This document shows positions 7,391 through 17,073 of a DNA stretch of 64,000 bases, in pieces; the stretch's first letter is position 1, and each line of letters opens with the position of its first letter. The translations under genes and the position numbers were made by a program. Origin of the DNA: Altererythrobacter sp. H2 (GTDB lineage Bacteria > Pseudomonadota > Alphaproteobacteria > Sphingomonadales > Sphingomonadaceae); NCBI RefSeq assembly GCF_035319885.1, contig NZ_CP141285.1, positions 2,046,001 through 2,110,000 on the forward strand. The letters are read 5' to 3'. The notes under the pieces are model-generated. The model saw nothing but the letters and a program-made list of their open reading frames with translations. It was not told the origin of the DNA and did not search any database.

Positions 7391-8568
7391 TGACGGCGCG
7401 CGCAGAGGTCATCTCGCTCGGTTGCCGGCTCAATCTGGCCGAAAGCGCGCAAATGCGCGAGCTGCTGGCGGGCGAGCCGGACATCGTCGTGGTCAACAGT
7501 TGCGCCGTGACTGCCGAAGCCGTCCGGCAGACGCGACAGGCCATCCGCCGTGCCCGCCGCAGCCGGCCGAACGCTCGGTTGCTGGTAACTGGCTGCGCCG
7601 CCGAAACCGAGCGCGAGACGTTGGCCGCCATGCCGGAGGTCGATGGGCTGGTTGCCAATGCGGACAAGCTCGATCCCCGGGCCTGGAACGTTCCTGCAGC
7701 AGCATACCCAGCCCCACGGCAGCATACCCGCGCCTTCGTCGGGGTCCAGAATGGCTGCGACCATGCCTGCACCTTCTGCGTGATACCGCAGGGGCGCGGC
7801 GCAAGCCGCTCCCGGCCGATTGCCGAGGTGCTGGGGGCGATTGCGCGCGACCTCGAACAGGGTGTGGCCGAAGTGGTGCTGACCGGGGTAGATCTCACCA
7901 GCTGGGGCCAGGATCTGCCGGATGCGCCGAAGCTGGGGCATCTGGTCGAGGCGATCCTGGGCGCCTTTCCGGCCCTCCCGCGGCTCAGGCTGTCCTCGGT
8001 GGACGGAATCGAGGTAGACCCTCTGCTGTTCGATCTGCTGGCCTGCGAAGAGCGGCTGATGCCGCATCTTCACCTGTCCCTCCAGCACGGGGCAGACCTG
8101 ATCCTCAAGCGGATGAAGCGGCGGCACTTGCGGGCAGATGCGCTTGATCTGGTCCGCCGCCTGCGCGCAGCCCGGCCGGAACTTGCCGTCGGCGCCGACC
8201 TGATCGCCGGATTCCCGACCGAAACCGCCGATCACCATCGCGCAAACCTGTCGATCATCCGCGAGCTGGATATCGTCCATGGCCATGTCTTTCCCTATTC
8301 GCCCCGCGGCGGAACGCCCGCCGCGCGGATGCCGCAGCTGGACCACACCCTGATTCGCGACCGCGCCGCCGAGCTTCGTCAGGCAGTCGCAAACCAGCGT
8401 GACAGGTGGCTCGGCACCCTTGTGGGCAAGCCCCATCCGGTCCTCGCGGAAAAGGACGGCACCGGCTACACCCCGCATTACGCGCGGGTCGTCCTGCCCA
8501 CGGGCACGGCGGCCGGCACCATTGTCACGGTCACCCCCGGCCAGGTCCAACAGGGCATTCTCGGATGA
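7390..8568 (+). CDS. mtaB: tRNA t6A37 methylthiotransferase MtaB
   Basis: A 392-residue radical-SAM enzyme that converts N6-threonylcarbamoyladenosine at tRNA position 37 to its 2-methylthio form. The N-terminal UPF0004 domain supplies C12 (LGCRLN), C38 (NSCAV) and C69 (TGCAAE) for one [4Fe-4S] cluster. The radical-SAM triad is C123-x3-C127-x2-C130 (CDHACTFC). A C-terminal TRAM-like segment follows. The start ATG overlaps the dapF stop and the stop overlaps the ftsY start, so translation is probably coupled. The frame is open farther upstream inside dapF but that is out-of-frame dapF coding. Confidence 0.93.
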   Translation: MTARAEVISLGCRLNLAESAQMRELLAGEPDIVVVNSCAVTAEAVRQTRQAIRRARRSRPNARLLVTGCAAETERETLAAMPEVDGLVANADKLDPRAWNVPAAAYPAPRQHTRAFVGVQNGCDHACTFCVIPQGRGASRSRPIAEVLGAIARDLEQGVAEVVLTGVDLTSWGQDLPDAPKLGHLVEAILGAFPALPRLRLSSVDGIEVDPLLFDLLACEERLMPHLHLSLQHGADLILKRMKRRHLRADALDLVRRLRAARPELAVGADLIAGFPTETADHHRANLSIIRELDIVHGHVFPYSPRGGTPAARMPQLDHTLIRDRAAELRQAVANQRDRWLGTLVGKPHPVLAEKDGTGYTPHYARVVLPTGTAAGTIVTVTPGQVQQGILG

Positions 8569-9491
8569 ACGACAAGCAAAGCTGGGCCCAGCGCCTGTTC
8601 GGCGGTTTCCGCAAGACTTCGGAGCGGCTCAGCGAGAACCTCACCGCGGTGGTCTCCACCGCCAAGCTCGACGATGCCACGCTTGACGAGGTCGAGGATG
8701 CACTCATCATGTCCGATCTGGGGCCCAGTGCAGCCCGGCGCATCCGTGAACGGCTGCGGGAAAAGCGGTTCGGGCTGGAAATCAGCCAGCAGGAACTGAA
8801 GGAAGCCGTGGCCGAAGAGATCGCAGCCATCCTGCGCCCGGTCGCCAAGCCGCTTGAGGTCACCGCCTTTCCCCGCCCGCAGGTCGTGCTGGTGATCGGC
8901 GTCAACGGCAGCGGCAAGACCACCACCATCGCCAAGCTCGCGCACCTGTTCAAGGAAGACGACTATGCTGTGATGCTGGCGGCAGGCGACACCTTCCGGG
9001 CCGCCGCCATCGGCCAGCTGGCAACCTGGGCGGAGCGCGCGGGTGTCCCCATCATTCGTGGTGCCGAAGGCGGCGACCCGGCCAGCATCGTATTCGATGC
9101 GGTCAAGGCCGCAACTGACATCGGCACCGACGTGCTGATCGTCGACACCGCAGGGCGCCTGCAGAACAAGCGCGAGCTGATGGACGAGCTGGCCAAGATC
9201 CGCAAAGTGCTCGGCCGCCTCAACCCCGAAGCGCCGCACGACGTGGTGCTGGTGCTCGATGCCACCAACGGCCAGAACGCGCTCAGCCAGATCGACGTGT
9301 TCAAGGAAGTCGCCGGCGTTACCGGCCTGATCATGACCAAGCTCGACGGCACCGCCCGGGGCGGGGTGCTGGTGGCAGCGGCAGAGCAGTACGGGCTGCC
9401 GATCCATGCCATCGGCGTGGGCGAGAAGATGGACGACCTGCGCCCGTTCGACCCGGATCTGGTGGCGCGCGTGATTGCAGGAGTAGCCTGA
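8565..9491 (+). CDS. ftsY: Signal recognition particle receptor FtsY
   Basis: A 308-residue SRP GTPase that docks ribosome-SRP complexes at the membrane for co-translational insertion. After a short N-terminal stretch come the four-helix N domain and the G domain with P-loop GVNGSGKTT (residues 112-120), DTAGRLQNK (G3 region) and TKLDGTARGG (G4). The acidic A domain of E. coli FtsY is nearly absent, as is common in alphaproteobacteria. The ATG overlaps the mtaB stop by ATGA and the TGA overlaps the yciB start, so it sits in the middle of the operon. Confidence 0.96.
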   Translation: MNDKQSWAQRLFGGFRKTSERLSENLTAVVSTAKLDDATLDEVEDALIMSDLGPSAARRIRERLREKRFGLEISQQELKEAVAEEIAAILRPVAKPLEVTAFPRPQVVLVIGVNGSGKTTTIAKLAHLFKEDDYAVMLAAGDTFRAAAIGQLATWAERAGVPIIRGAEGGDPASIVFDAVKAATDIGTDVLIVDTAGRLQNKRELMDELAKIRKVLGRLNPEAPHDVVLVLDATNGQNALSQIDVFKEVAGVTGLIMTKLDGTARGGVLVAAAEQYGLPIHAIGVGEKMDDLRPFDPDLVARVIAGVA

Positions 9492-10132
9492 TGGCAGACG
9501 AAGCGAAGAAGCCCTCCGGCTGGCTCAACATCCTGGTCGACTACGGCCCGCTGCTGGTCTTTCTCGGCGTCTACAAGCTGACCTCGCCGGAAGAGCCCGG
9601 TCCGCTGGGGGAGATCGCAGCCGTAATCCAGGGCACGATCGCCTTCATGATTGCCGCAGTGATCGCACTGGTCTTTTCCAAATGGAAATTCGGCCGGGTT
9701 TCACCGATGCTGATCCTATCCACTTCGCTGATTGTCGGCTTCGGCGCGCTGACGATCTGGCTGCAGGACGAAAGCTTCATCCAGCTGAAGCCGACCGTGA
9801 TCTATCTGTTCTTCGGCGTGGTGCTCCTGATCGGCTGGCTGCGCGGCAAGGCGCTGCTTCAGATCTTGCTTGAGGCAGCATTCGAGGGGCTCAGCCGCGA
9901 AGGCTGGCTCAAACTGTCGCGCAACTGGGCGGTGTTCTTCTTCGCCCTTGCCGGTCTCAACGAGGGCCTGCGCGCCACGCTTACCTTCGAAAGCTGGCTC
10001 TGGGCCAAGTTCTGGGTATTCATGCCGCTGACCTTCCTGTTCACCTTCAGCCAGATACCCATGCTGCTCAAGCATGGTCTGTCACTGAATGAGGGAGAAA
10101 AGGAAGCGGAGGTCCCTCCCCCCACTTCCTGA
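9491..10132 (+). CDS. yciB: Inner membrane protein YciB / septation protein A family
   Basis: A 213-residue polytopic membrane protein with about five to six hydrophobic segments. The LVDYGPLLVFLGVYK start, KPTVIYLFFGVVLLIG and the LNEGLRATLTFESWLWAKFWVFMP region are typical of YciB (also called IspZ or septation protein A). Members affect cell envelope integrity and division; in E. coli YciB interacts with elongation and division proteins, with no defined enzyme activity. The start codon overlaps the ftsY stop. It is the last gene of the dapF operon and converges on kup with 14 bases between stops. Confidence 0.92.
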   Translation: MADEAKKPSGWLNILVDYGPLLVFLGVYKLTSPEEPGPLGEIAAVIQGTIAFMIAAVIALVFSKWKFGRVSPMLILSTSLIVGFGALTIWLQDESFIQLKPTVIYLFFGVVLLIGWLRGKALLQILLEAAFEGLSREGWLKLSRNWAVFFFALAGLNEGLRATLTFESWLWAKFWVFMPLTFLFTFSQIPMLLKHGLSLNEGEKEAEVPPPTS

Positions 10133-10146
10133 GCGCGCTTTCCAGG

Positions 10147-12078
10147 TCAGATCTCGACCTGGCTGCCCAGCTCCACCACGCGGTTGGTCGGCAGGCGGAA
10201 GAATTCCATCGCCGTGGCAGCGTTACGCAGCATCCAGGCGAAGATCTTCTCCCGCCACAATGCCATGCCCGGGTTGGCCGATGGCAGCAGCGTCTGACGG
10301 CTGAGGAAGAAGCTGGTCTGCATCATGTCGAACTCGCCGCCGCAGCGTTCCATCTTCTTGAGGCCAAGCGGAACGTCGGTTTCCTCCATGAAGCCATAGT
10401 GCAGCACGGCGCGATAGAAGCCGTCACCGAGCTCGTGATATTCGCACCGGGCTTCGGGATCGACATAGGGCACATCAGCGATCAGCACGGTCAGGATCAC
10501 CACCCGCTCGTGGATCACCTTGTTGTGTTTGATGTTGTGCAGCAGGGCCGAGGGCACCCCGCCGGTGGTCGATGCCATGAAGATCGCCGTGCCCGGCACA
10601 CGGGTGGCGCTGTTCTTGGCGGACTTAGCGAAGATCTCCATCGGCAGGGCCACCTCGGTCATCCGCTCGCGCATCAGGCGGCGGCCCTTGGCCCAGGTGG
10701 TCAGCAGGGTAAAGGCGATGGCTCCGATCAGCAGCGGGAACCAGCCACCGTCAGGCACCTTGACCAGATTGGCGAGGAAATAGGCTCCGTCGACCACGAG
10801 GAACAGGATCACGACCGGGGCGGCGTACCACCACTTCCACTTCCACACCCCGATCAGCAGCACGGCCATCAGCAGCGTATCGAGCGTGACGGCACCGGTC
10901 ACGGCGATCCCGTAGGCCGATGCGAGATTGGACGAGTTCTGGAAGGTCAGGACCAGAACGATGACGGCGATCATCAGGGCCCAGTTGATCGTCGGAATAT
11001 AGATCTGTCCGCCCTCGGTTTCGCTGGTGTGCCGGATCGAAAGCCGCGGGATATAGCCCATCTGGATCGCCTGGTGGGTGATCGAGAACGCTCCCGAAAT
11101 GACCGCCTGGCTGGCGATGAAGGTCGCCATGGTCGCCAGGATGACCAGCGGCAGCCGCCACTCCTCGCTGGCGAGGAAGAAGAAGGGATTGCGGATAGCC
11201 TCAGCCGCCTCCGCCGTGGGCAAGGCGATGATCATCGCCCCTTGCCCGAAGTAGTTGAGCAGCAGGCACGGCATCACGAACCCGAACCACGACAGACGCA
11301 TCGGGCCGCGCCCGAAGTGGCCCATGTCGGAATAGAGCGCCTCCGAGCCGGTCACTGCCAGCACTACCGAGCCGAGCGCCAGGAATGCGAGCCATTTGTC
11401 GACCAGGAAAAACTGGACTGCATACCAGGGATTGAGCGCCCAGAGAATTTCCGGATGCTGGACGATCTGGACCGAACCGAGCGCTGCAATGACGCAGAAA
11501 TAGACGATCATCACCGGCGCAAACAACGCACCGACCTTGGCCGTGCCACGCTTCTGCAGAATGAACAGAAAAATCAGCAACGTCAGGGCAATGGGAATTA
11601 CGAAGGGATCAAGCCGGTGATCCACCACTGTCAGGCCTTCGACGGCTGAAAGCACGGAAATCGCCGGAGTAATCATGCTGTCGCCATAAAACAGCGCAGT
11701 CGCAAAAACCCCCAGCAGCACCGCGAGCCAGCCATAGCGCGAGGTACTGATATGGCTGGAGATGAGCGCCACCAGCGCGAGACTGCCGCCCTGCCCCTTG
11801 TTGTCGGCCCGCATCAGGATGGTGACATACTGGATCGAAACCACCAGCGTCATCGACCAGAAGATCAGGCTGACCACGCCGAGAATATGCAACTGGTCAA
11901 TAGCCAGTGGGTTGGGCCCGACAAACGTTTCGCGAAATGCGTAGAGCGGGCTGGTCCCGATGTCGCCGAAAACCACACCGATTGCGCCGAAGGCCAGAGC
12001 GGCTTTCGTCGCCCCCTGCTTGCCATGCGTTCCATGCGCCGGCGGCGCTACTCCGGATGCGGGGGTGGTTTCGCTCAT
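10147..12078 (-). CDS. kup: Kup-type potassium uptake protein
   Basis: A 643-residue KUP/HAK/KT transporter mediating K+ uptake, probably with H+ symport. Roughly twelve membrane helices begin with [20 protein letters not shown], the family signature, and include [17 protein letters not shown]; a soluble C-terminal domain of about 150 residues follows. The ATG at 12078 (MSETTPASG) is preferred to an upstream in-frame ATG at 12159, which would add 27 residues of no family resemblance. It lies downstream of the ccm operon on the same strand with a 99-bp gap, so an own promoter is possible. Confidence 0.95.
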   Translation of the reverse strand: MSETTPASGVAPPAHGTHGKQGATKAALAFGAIGVVFGDIGTSPLYAFRETFVGPNPLAIDQLHILGVVSLIFWSMTLVVSIQYVTILMRADNKGQGGSLALVALISSHISTSRYGWLAVLLGVFATALFYGDSMITPAISVLSAVEGLTVVDHRLDPFVIPIALTLLIFLFILQKRGTAKVGALFAPVMIVYFCVIAALGSVQIVQHPEILWALNPWYAVQFFLVDKWLAFLALGSVVLAVTGSEALYSDMGHFGRGPMRLSWFGFVMPCLLLNYFGQGAMIIALPTAEAAEAIRNPFFFLASEEWRLPLVILATMATFIASQAVISGAFSITHQAIQMGYIPRLSIRHTSETEGGQIYIPTINWALMIAVIVLVLTFQNSSNLASAYGIAVTGAVTLDTLLMAVLLIGVWKWKWWYAAPVVILFLVVDGAYFLANLVKVPDGGWFPLLIGAIAFTLLTTWAKGRRLMRERMTEVALPMEIFAKSAKNSATRVPGTAIFMASTTGGVPSALLHNIKHNKVIHERVVILTVLIADVPYVDPEARCEYHELGDGFYRAVLHYGFMEETDVPLGLKKMERCGGEFDMMQTSFFLSRQTLLPSANPGMALWREKIFAWMLRNAATAMEFFRLPTNRVVELGSQVEI

Positions 12079-12177
12079 GGTCGCGAACGTCCAGTTGCGC
12101 CCCGCAGAAATCGCGGAGCAAAGGCAGGGGCGCTTAGCAGCATGATTTGTGCGCTGCAATAACGCGCTAAATTGACG

Positions 12178-12828
12178 CTACTGCGGCCCCGGCGCTGCCT
12201 GCGGCATGGGTTGGGCCAGCATGGCATCGAGCTGGGCGAGGCGTTGTTGCATGGCGGGCAACCATTCGGCCCCTTCCGGCGCGCGTTCGATCATCTGCGC
12301 CCAGACGCCGCGCGCGTCAGCGAACCGTTCCGACCGCAGCAGAGCAACCCCCAGGAAATAGGGTGCTGCCGGGTGATCGGGATCGGCCGCCTCAGCGCGT
12401 GAATAGGCAAACATGGCCGCTGCCGTCGGGACGCCCTCGGCATGTTCCACCAGAGCATTGCCGAGAGCGATCCATGCCTCGGCGTCGTCCGGGTTTTCCC
12501 GCACCGAGACGCGCAGGATACCGGCCGCATCGTCAAATTGCCCTTTGCGGGCGAACCCGTCAGACAAGGTGATATCGGCGGAGGGCGGCTGCGAGGGATC
12601 GAACAGCAGGCGCCGCGCCTCGATCATTGCCGGCCCTGCCTCGGTCGGCGTCGGGACAGCGTCTTTCGGCGCTCCGGCGAGCTGCGGGTTACCCTGCGTG
12701 GCATAGCCCGTCAGGCCAAACAGCAGGCCCGCCCCGAACAGGGTCCAGCCCGTCCGCGGCAGCTTTGCCAGGAAGGCAGCAACCAGGAACGCCGCCAGTG
12801 CCAGGGCAAGAATCGGCAACCAGTTCAT
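12178..12828 (-). CDS. ccmI: Cytochrome c maturation TPR protein (CcmI-like)
   Basis: A 216-residue protein with two N-terminal hydrophobic helices (NWLPILALALAAFLVAAFL and WTLFGAGLLFGLTG) and a periplasmic part with tetratricopeptide repeats (for example DAEAWIALGNALVEHAEG and HPAAPYFLGVALLRSERFADA). CcmI binds apocytochrome c and hands it to the CcmFH haem lyase. It is about half the length of rhodobacterial CcmI, consistent with a reduced C-terminal part. The ATG overlaps the ccmH stop by four bases. An upstream extension of 28 codons lies inside ccmH and is discarded. It is the last gene of the ccm run. Confidence 0.8.
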   Translation of the reverse strand: MNWLPILALALAAFLVAAFLAKLPRTGWTLFGAGLLFGLTGYATQGNPQLAGAPKDAVPTPTEAGPAMIEARRLLFDPSQPPSADITLSDGFARKGQFDDAAGILRVSVRENPDDAEAWIALGNALVEHAEGVPTAAAMFAYSRAEAADPDHPAAPYFLGVALLRSERFADARGVWAQMIERAPEGAEWLPAMQQRLAQLDAMLAQPMPQAAPGPQ

Positions 12829-13235
12829 TGCGATTTCCTCAGACGCAGGCGGCGCCACAGAATGATAACCGCCACCAGCACCAGCATCAGCGGCATCACG
12901 AACAGAGGCCATGTCGTGCTGCTCATGGTAGGCTCGTAGCTGACGTAATCCCCGTAGCGTTCCACCAGCCAGGCCCGGATATCCTCGGGTTCCTCACCCG
13001 CCAGGATGCGGGTGCGGACCTGATGGCGCATGTCGCCTGCCATGGGTGCATCGCTGTCGGCAATCGACTGGCTCTGGCATTTGAGGCAGCGCAGTGCGTG
13101 CATCAGCTTCACGGCGGCTTCCTCCTGCGCCGGATCGTCGAGCTGGCGATAGGCATAGGGCGCCGGCGGGAGGGTCTGCTGCGCGACCACCGGAACGGCG
13201 AAGATTGCCGCGACCAGGATCAGCAGCGCCCTCAT
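12825..13235 (-). CDS. ccmH: Cytochrome c-type biogenesis protein CcmH
   Basis: A 136-residue thioredoxin-like reductant of apocytochrome c. An N-terminal signal peptide (LLILVAAIFAVPVVA, cleavage before QQTLPP) precedes the active LRCLKCQSQSIADS motif (residues about 48-61), whose CxxC reduces or exchanges with the haem-binding cysteines. A C-terminal membrane anchor (WPLFVMPLMLVLVAVIILW) and a basic tail follow. It overlaps ccmG upstream and ccmI downstream by four bases each, so it is translationally coupled in the operon. Confidence 0.95.
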   Translation of the reverse strand: MRALLILVAAIFAVPVVAQQTLPPAPYAYRQLDDPAQEEAAVKLMHALRCLKCQSQSIADSDAPMAGDMRHQVRTRILAGEEPEDIRAWLVERYGDYVSYEPTMSSTTWPLFVMPLMLVLVAVIILWRRLRLRKSQ

Positions 13236-13756
13236 GCCCCGGCCTTGCGCAGCTCTTCGAGCAGGACAGGCACGTCGCTCGCCCGGATATCGCCCATATG
13301 CTGGTAAGTGATCGTTCCCTTGCCGTCGATCACGAAGGTTTCGGGCACACCTTGCGAGCCGATGCCGAGCATGACTTCAGACAGGTCGTCGGCACCGATA
13401 CGGGTATAGGGATTGCCATGGCGCGCAAGGAATTCCGCAACATCTTCAGGCCGGTCCCGAATGGCGATCCCGACGATTTCCACGCCCGAAGCGCGCAGCT
13501 GCTCCAGATAGGGAGCTTCGGCAATACACGGCAGGCACCAGCTCGCCCACACGTTGAGCAGACGCGGCTTGCCATCGCGCAGGTCGGCATCGCTTGCACC
13601 GGGTAACCCATCGAACGCCGGCTCCAGCGCAAAAGCGGGCAAGGTCTTGCCGATCATGGTGCTGCGGACGAACTCTTCCTTCGGCTGGCTGAGCTGGTAG
13701 CCCGCCAGGCCAACGAACAGAGCGAACAGGCCCAGGGGAATCCACCACCAGCGCAT
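13232..13756 (-). CDS. ccmG: Thiol:disulfide interchange protein CcmG (DsbE)
   Basis: A 174-residue membrane-anchored thioredoxin-fold protein that keeps CcmH and apocytochrome c reduced in the periplasm. One N-terminal transmembrane helix (WWWIPLGLFALFVGLAGYQL) leads to the TlpA-like domain with the active WCLPC motif (NVWASWCLPCIAEAP) and the cis-proline region GVPETFVIDG. The start codon shares its first base with the end of ccmF (ATGA-type junction at 13756), and the end overlaps ccmH. Confidence 0.95.
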   Translation of the reverse strand: MRWWWIPLGLFALFVGLAGYQLSQPKEEFVRSTMIGKTLPAFALEPAFDGLPGASDADLRDGKPRLLNVWASWCLPCIAEAPYLEQLRASGVEIVGIAIRDRPEDVAEFLARHGNPYTRIGADDLSEVMLGIGSQGVPETFVIDGKGTITYQHMGDIRASDVPVLLEELRKAGA

Positions 13757-15702
13757 CAGGCCCGGGCCTCCCGCCGGCGCTCAGCCATGCGTGTGCGCAC
13801 GCGGCGGCGCTTGAGGTCTTCCAGCACCCGGCCAACCAGGGCCAGGGTACCGCCCAATGCGACCAGCAGGCCGCCATACCAGATCAGGGTGACCCAGGGC
13901 TTCCACCACAGCCGCAGCTGCCAGCGCCCGTCTTCGCCCTGGTTGCCGATCACTGCGTAGAGCTGGCCATTCCACCGGGTCGCGAGCACACTCTCGTTGG
14001 TTTCCTGGATCGGGGCCCAGAAACTGCGGGCTTGCGGGCCGAGCACGATCGGCTCGCCTCCGTCATAGCTGGCCAGCAGACGTGCCTCGATCGCAGTCCA
14101 GTTCGGCCCGGCAACCGGCTCGACCCCGGCCAGGGTGACGGACCACGGCCCGACATCGGTGGTTCCGCCCGCCTGGACAGCAGCCAACCGCTCCTTGTTG
14201 AAGGCCGTTTCGCTGGCCATGCCGAACAGAGCCACCGCGATGCCGAAATGGGCCACGACCATGCCCCACGTCGCAACCGGGACCAACCGCAGGTTCCGGC
14301 CGCGCAAGGGCAGGAAACTGGCAATTGCGAGACCGGCTGCGAACGCCAGGCCGAGCAGCGGCAGGATGCCCGTGTCATACAACGCGAGGACCAGCACCAG
14401 CACTGTCAGGGTCACCAGACCCACCAGTATCAGCGGCGTGCGTACCCGCGCCAGCTTGTCGCGCCGCCAGTGCAGCAGGGGGCCGACCGCCATCACCGCC
14501 AGCATCGGGAACGTGAAGATCGCTCCGACGGGGTTGAAATAGGGCGGCCCGACCGAAACGCGGACGTCGAAAGCCTCGGTCACCAGCGGATAAAGCGTGC
14601 CCATCAGAACCACGCCGAGGATGGCGCAGAGCATGACGTTGTTGAACACCAGTGCGCCTTCACGGCTGGCCGTGGTGAAACGCTCGCCCTCAGCCACGCT
14701 GCCCGCCCGCAAGGCGAACAGCGCCAGCGCACCGCCAATGTAGATCGTCAGCAGGATCAGGATGAACGAGCCGCGCTGCGGATCGACAGCGAAAGCGTGG
14801 ACGCTGGTCAGGATGCCCGAGCGGACGAGAAACGTGCCCAGCATGCTCATCGAGAAGGCGATCACGCCCAGCATGATCGTCCAGGCCCGCAGGGCATCGC
14901 GCGCCGCCAGCACGCTGGCCGAATGGAGCAGTGCCGTTGCCGCAAGCCACGGCATCAGCGAGGCGTTCTCGACCGGGTCCCAGAACCACCAGCCGCCCCA
15001 GCCCAGTTCGTAATAAGCCCAATAGGAACCGGCCGTGATGCCGACAGTCAGGAACACCCAGGCACCCAGCACCCACGGGCGCATGGCGCGGGCAAATTCA
15101 GGGGTGACCTGCCGGGTCAGCATCGCCCCGACGGCAAAACTGAACGCGACCGACAGCCCGACGTAGCCGAAGTAGAGCGTCGGCGGATGGAAGGCGAGGC
15201 CGATGTCCTGCAACAGCGGATTGAGGCCCAGCCCCTCCGTCGCGGGCATCGGCAGGCGCTCGAACGGGTTGGAGCTGAGCAGCAGGAAGGCATAGAACCC
15301 CAGCCCGACGAAAGCCTGGGCGCCCAGCGTCGCCAGCATGGTCTTCTCCGGCAGGCGGCGCTCAACCAGCGCGATCAGGCCGCCGGCCATGGCCATGACG
15401 GTGATCCACAGCAGCATTGAGCCTTCGTGGTTGCCCCAGGCACCCGAGAGCTTGAAGATCATCGGCTTCATCGAGTGCGAATTGGTCGCAACCAGTTTCA
15501 CCGAAAGGTCAGTGACCGCGAACAGCCACAGCAGCACGCCGAACGCAAAAGCGCACAGCACCCCCTGCACAATGGCCGCAGGGCGGACCAGTTGCGCCAG
15601 TTCCCCGGTTGGATGACGGATCGACAGGAACCCTGCGATCAACTGGAGGGCGGCCAGCGCCGCCGCCAGCCACAGTGCGGCCAGCCCGAGTTCTGCGATC
15701 AC
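13756..15702 (-). CDS. ccmF: Haem lyase subunit CcmF
   Basis: A 648-residue polytopic membrane protein with about fifteen hydrophobic segments, the core of the CcmFH synthetase that attaches haem to CxxCH motifs. The tryptophan-rich WWD domain is clear in WAYYELGWGGWWFWDP, with further conserved histidines expected around the periplasmic loops (for example the GSMLLW and AFHPPTLYFGY regions). Its length matches the family (about 640-660). The start overlaps ccmE by four bases and the end overlaps ccmG. Confidence 0.96.
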   Translation of the reverse strand: MIAELGLAALWLAAALAALQLIAGFLSIRHPTGELAQLVRPAAIVQGVLCAFAFGVLLWLFAVTDLSVKLVATNSHSMKPMIFKLSGAWGNHEGSMLLWITVMAMAGGLIALVERRLPEKTMLATLGAQAFVGLGFYAFLLLSSNPFERLPMPATEGLGLNPLLQDIGLAFHPPTLYFGYVGLSVAFSFAVGAMLTRQVTPEFARAMRPWVLGAWVFLTVGITAGSYWAYYELGWGGWWFWDPVENASLMPWLAATALLHSASVLAARDALRAWTIMLGVIAFSMSMLGTFLVRSGILTSVHAFAVDPQRGSFILILLTIYIGGALALFALRAGSVAEGERFTTASREGALVFNNVMLCAILGVVLMGTLYPLVTEAFDVRVSVGPPYFNPVGAIFTFPMLAVMAVGPLLHWRRDKLARVRTPLILVGLVTLTVLVLVLALYDTGILPLLGLAFAAGLAIASFLPLRGRNLRLVPVATWGMVVAHFGIAVALFGMASETAFNKERLAAVQAGGTTDVGPWSVTLAGVEPVAGPNWTAIEARLLASYDGGEPIVLGPQARSFWAPIQETNESVLATRWNGQLYAVIGNQGEDGRWQLRLWWKPWVTLIWYGGLLVALGGTLALVGRVLEDLKRRRVRTRMAERRREARA

Positions 15703-16160
15703 TCGGCTGTCTCCTGGATGAGAGCGGCCTGCTGGTGCTGGCTCATCTCCTGCAATTCGCGCGGCACGTAATTCTCGTCATGCTTGGCAAGCAGGTTGTC
15801 CGCTATGAACACCCCGTCGGGCCCGAGTTTGCCTTCCGCTACCACGCCAGACCCTTCTACGAACAGGTCGGGAAGGATACCAGTGAAGCGAACCGGCACC
15901 ATCGCCGCGTCCTGGTCTGTAACCCTGAAGGCCACTGTGACTCCGTCCGGCAAGGTCTTGATGCTGCCCTGCTCGACCATCCCGCCCAGGCGGACCGCCT
16001 GCCCTACTTCGGGCGGATCAGACACCATCTGCCCGGGAAGATAGAAATAATTGGCCTGGCTGCGCAGCGCCCATGCCGCAAGCAGCCCCGCCCCGACCAG
16101 CGCAACCAACGCCACCACGATCAGGATCAATCGCTGATGTTTTGCCTTGAGCGCAGTCAT
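15699..16160 (-). CDS. ccmE: Haem chaperone CcmE
   Basis: A 153-residue periplasmic haem chaperone anchored by one N-terminal helix (RLILIVVALVALVGAGLLAAW). It has the OB-fold core and the haem-binding histidine within LAKHDENYVP, to which haem is covalently bound before transfer to CcmF. The start MTALKAKHQRL at 16160 fits the family; the frame remains open far upstream through ccmD but those residues are not CcmE-like. It overlaps ccmD by four bases upstream and ccmF downstream. Confidence 0.96.
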   Translation of the reverse strand: MTALKAKHQRLILIVVALVALVGAGLLAAWALRSQANYFYLPGQMVSDPPEVGQAVRLGGMVEQGSIKTLPDGVTVAFRVTDQDAAMVPVRFTGILPDLFVEGSGVVAEGKLGPDGVFIADNLLAKHDENYVPRELQEMSQHQQAALIQETAE

Positions 16161-16297
16161 TTCCGCCTCGTTTCCTCGCGCAGTCGCTCTGCCCGCCGCA
16201 TTGCGTACCAGCTCCACGCGATCATCGCCAATGTTGCAACGATCGTGACGGCGTAGGCCGCTATCACGAATGGCCAGTGATCGAGCCCTTCGCGCAT
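16157..16297 (-). CDS. ccmD: Haem exporter protein CcmD
   Basis: A 46-residue single-pass membrane protein: HWPFVIAAYAVTIVATLAMIAW is the helix, followed by the basic cytoplasmic tail MRRAERLREETRRK. Size, the WPFVIAAY start and the place between ccmC and ccmE are diagnostic of CcmD, which helps release holo-CcmE from the CcmABCD complex. The ATG overlaps the ccmC stop and the stop overlaps the ccmE start. Confidence 0.93.
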   Translation of the reverse strand: MREGLDHWPFVIAAYAVTIVATLAMIAWSWYAMRRAERLREETRRK

Positions 16298-17019
16298 CAG
16301 ACCGCTTCCATCGCCTTGCGCCGCAAACGCGCTTCGGCCTGCGTTTCCGCAAGCAATGCCCGCATCCGCGCCAGCACCACGCCGCCGAACATCAGCGAGA
16401 AGCCGAGCACGGCAACCAATAGCGGAACAAGAAATTCGGGATCGATCGCGCTTTTGCCCACGGTGATGCTGGGCGGTTGATGCAGCGAGTTCCACCACAC
16501 CACCGACCGGTTGATGATCGGGATGTTGATCGCCCCGACCAGGCCGAAAATCGCCGGAATCCGGGGAGAAATCCCCTCCCGCTCGGCCGCCTGAGTCAGG
16601 GCCATATAGCCGAAATACAGGAACAGCAGCACCAGCATGCTGGTCAGCCGGCCATCCCATTCCCACCAGGTCCCCCAGGTCGGGCGCCCCCAGATCGAAC
16701 CGGTCGCAAGGCAGACGGCGGTAAAAACGGCGCCCGGCAGCGCTGTGGCGCGGGCAGCCAGCGCCGCCAGCGGATGGCGCCAGATCAGGTAAACCGCGCT
16801 GGAAATCGCAATCGCGCTCCACCCCCCCATGCCCAGCCAGGCAGTCGGCACGTGGACAAACAGGATGCGGACAGTTTCGCCCATCAGCCGATCCGGCGGA
16901 ACGACGGCCAGGCCCCACGCCAGCGCCCCCCCGGTAAGCACCAGCCCGCTGACCAGCAGCAGGGGGGTGAGCCAGGTTGCGAGCGCAAGGAAGCGCTTGG
17001 GGTTGGCGTAGCCGTGCAT
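16297..17019 (-). CDS. ccmC: Haem transporter/ligase CcmC
   Basis: A 240-residue membrane protein with six helices that loads haem onto CcmE. The WWD motif is present as WGRPTWGTWWEWDGRL. The start is placed at the ATG giving MHGYANPKRF (17019); an in-frame TTG 15 codons upstream is less likely. It follows the amino-acid dehydrogenase gene with a 54-bp gap and begins the ccmCDEFGHI series. The ABC-type subunits ccmA and ccmB are not in this window, so they must lie elsewhere if the system I pathway is complete. Confidence 0.95.
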   Translation of the reverse strand: MHGYANPKRFLALATWLTPLLLVSGLVLTGGALAWGLAVVPPDRLMGETVRILFVHVPTAWLGMGGWSAIAISSAVYLIWRHPLAALAARATALPGAVFTAVCLATGSIWGRPTWGTWWEWDGRLTSMLVLLFLYFGYMALTQAAEREGISPRIPAIFGLVGAINIPIINRSVVWWNSLHQPPSITVGKSAIDPEFLVPLLVAVLGFSLMFGGVVLARMRALLAETQAEARLRRKAMEAV

Positions 17020-17073
17020 GAAACCGTCCGGGGATGGTGTGGCAGTGACGCGCCAGTCCCGCAAGAGCGCGAA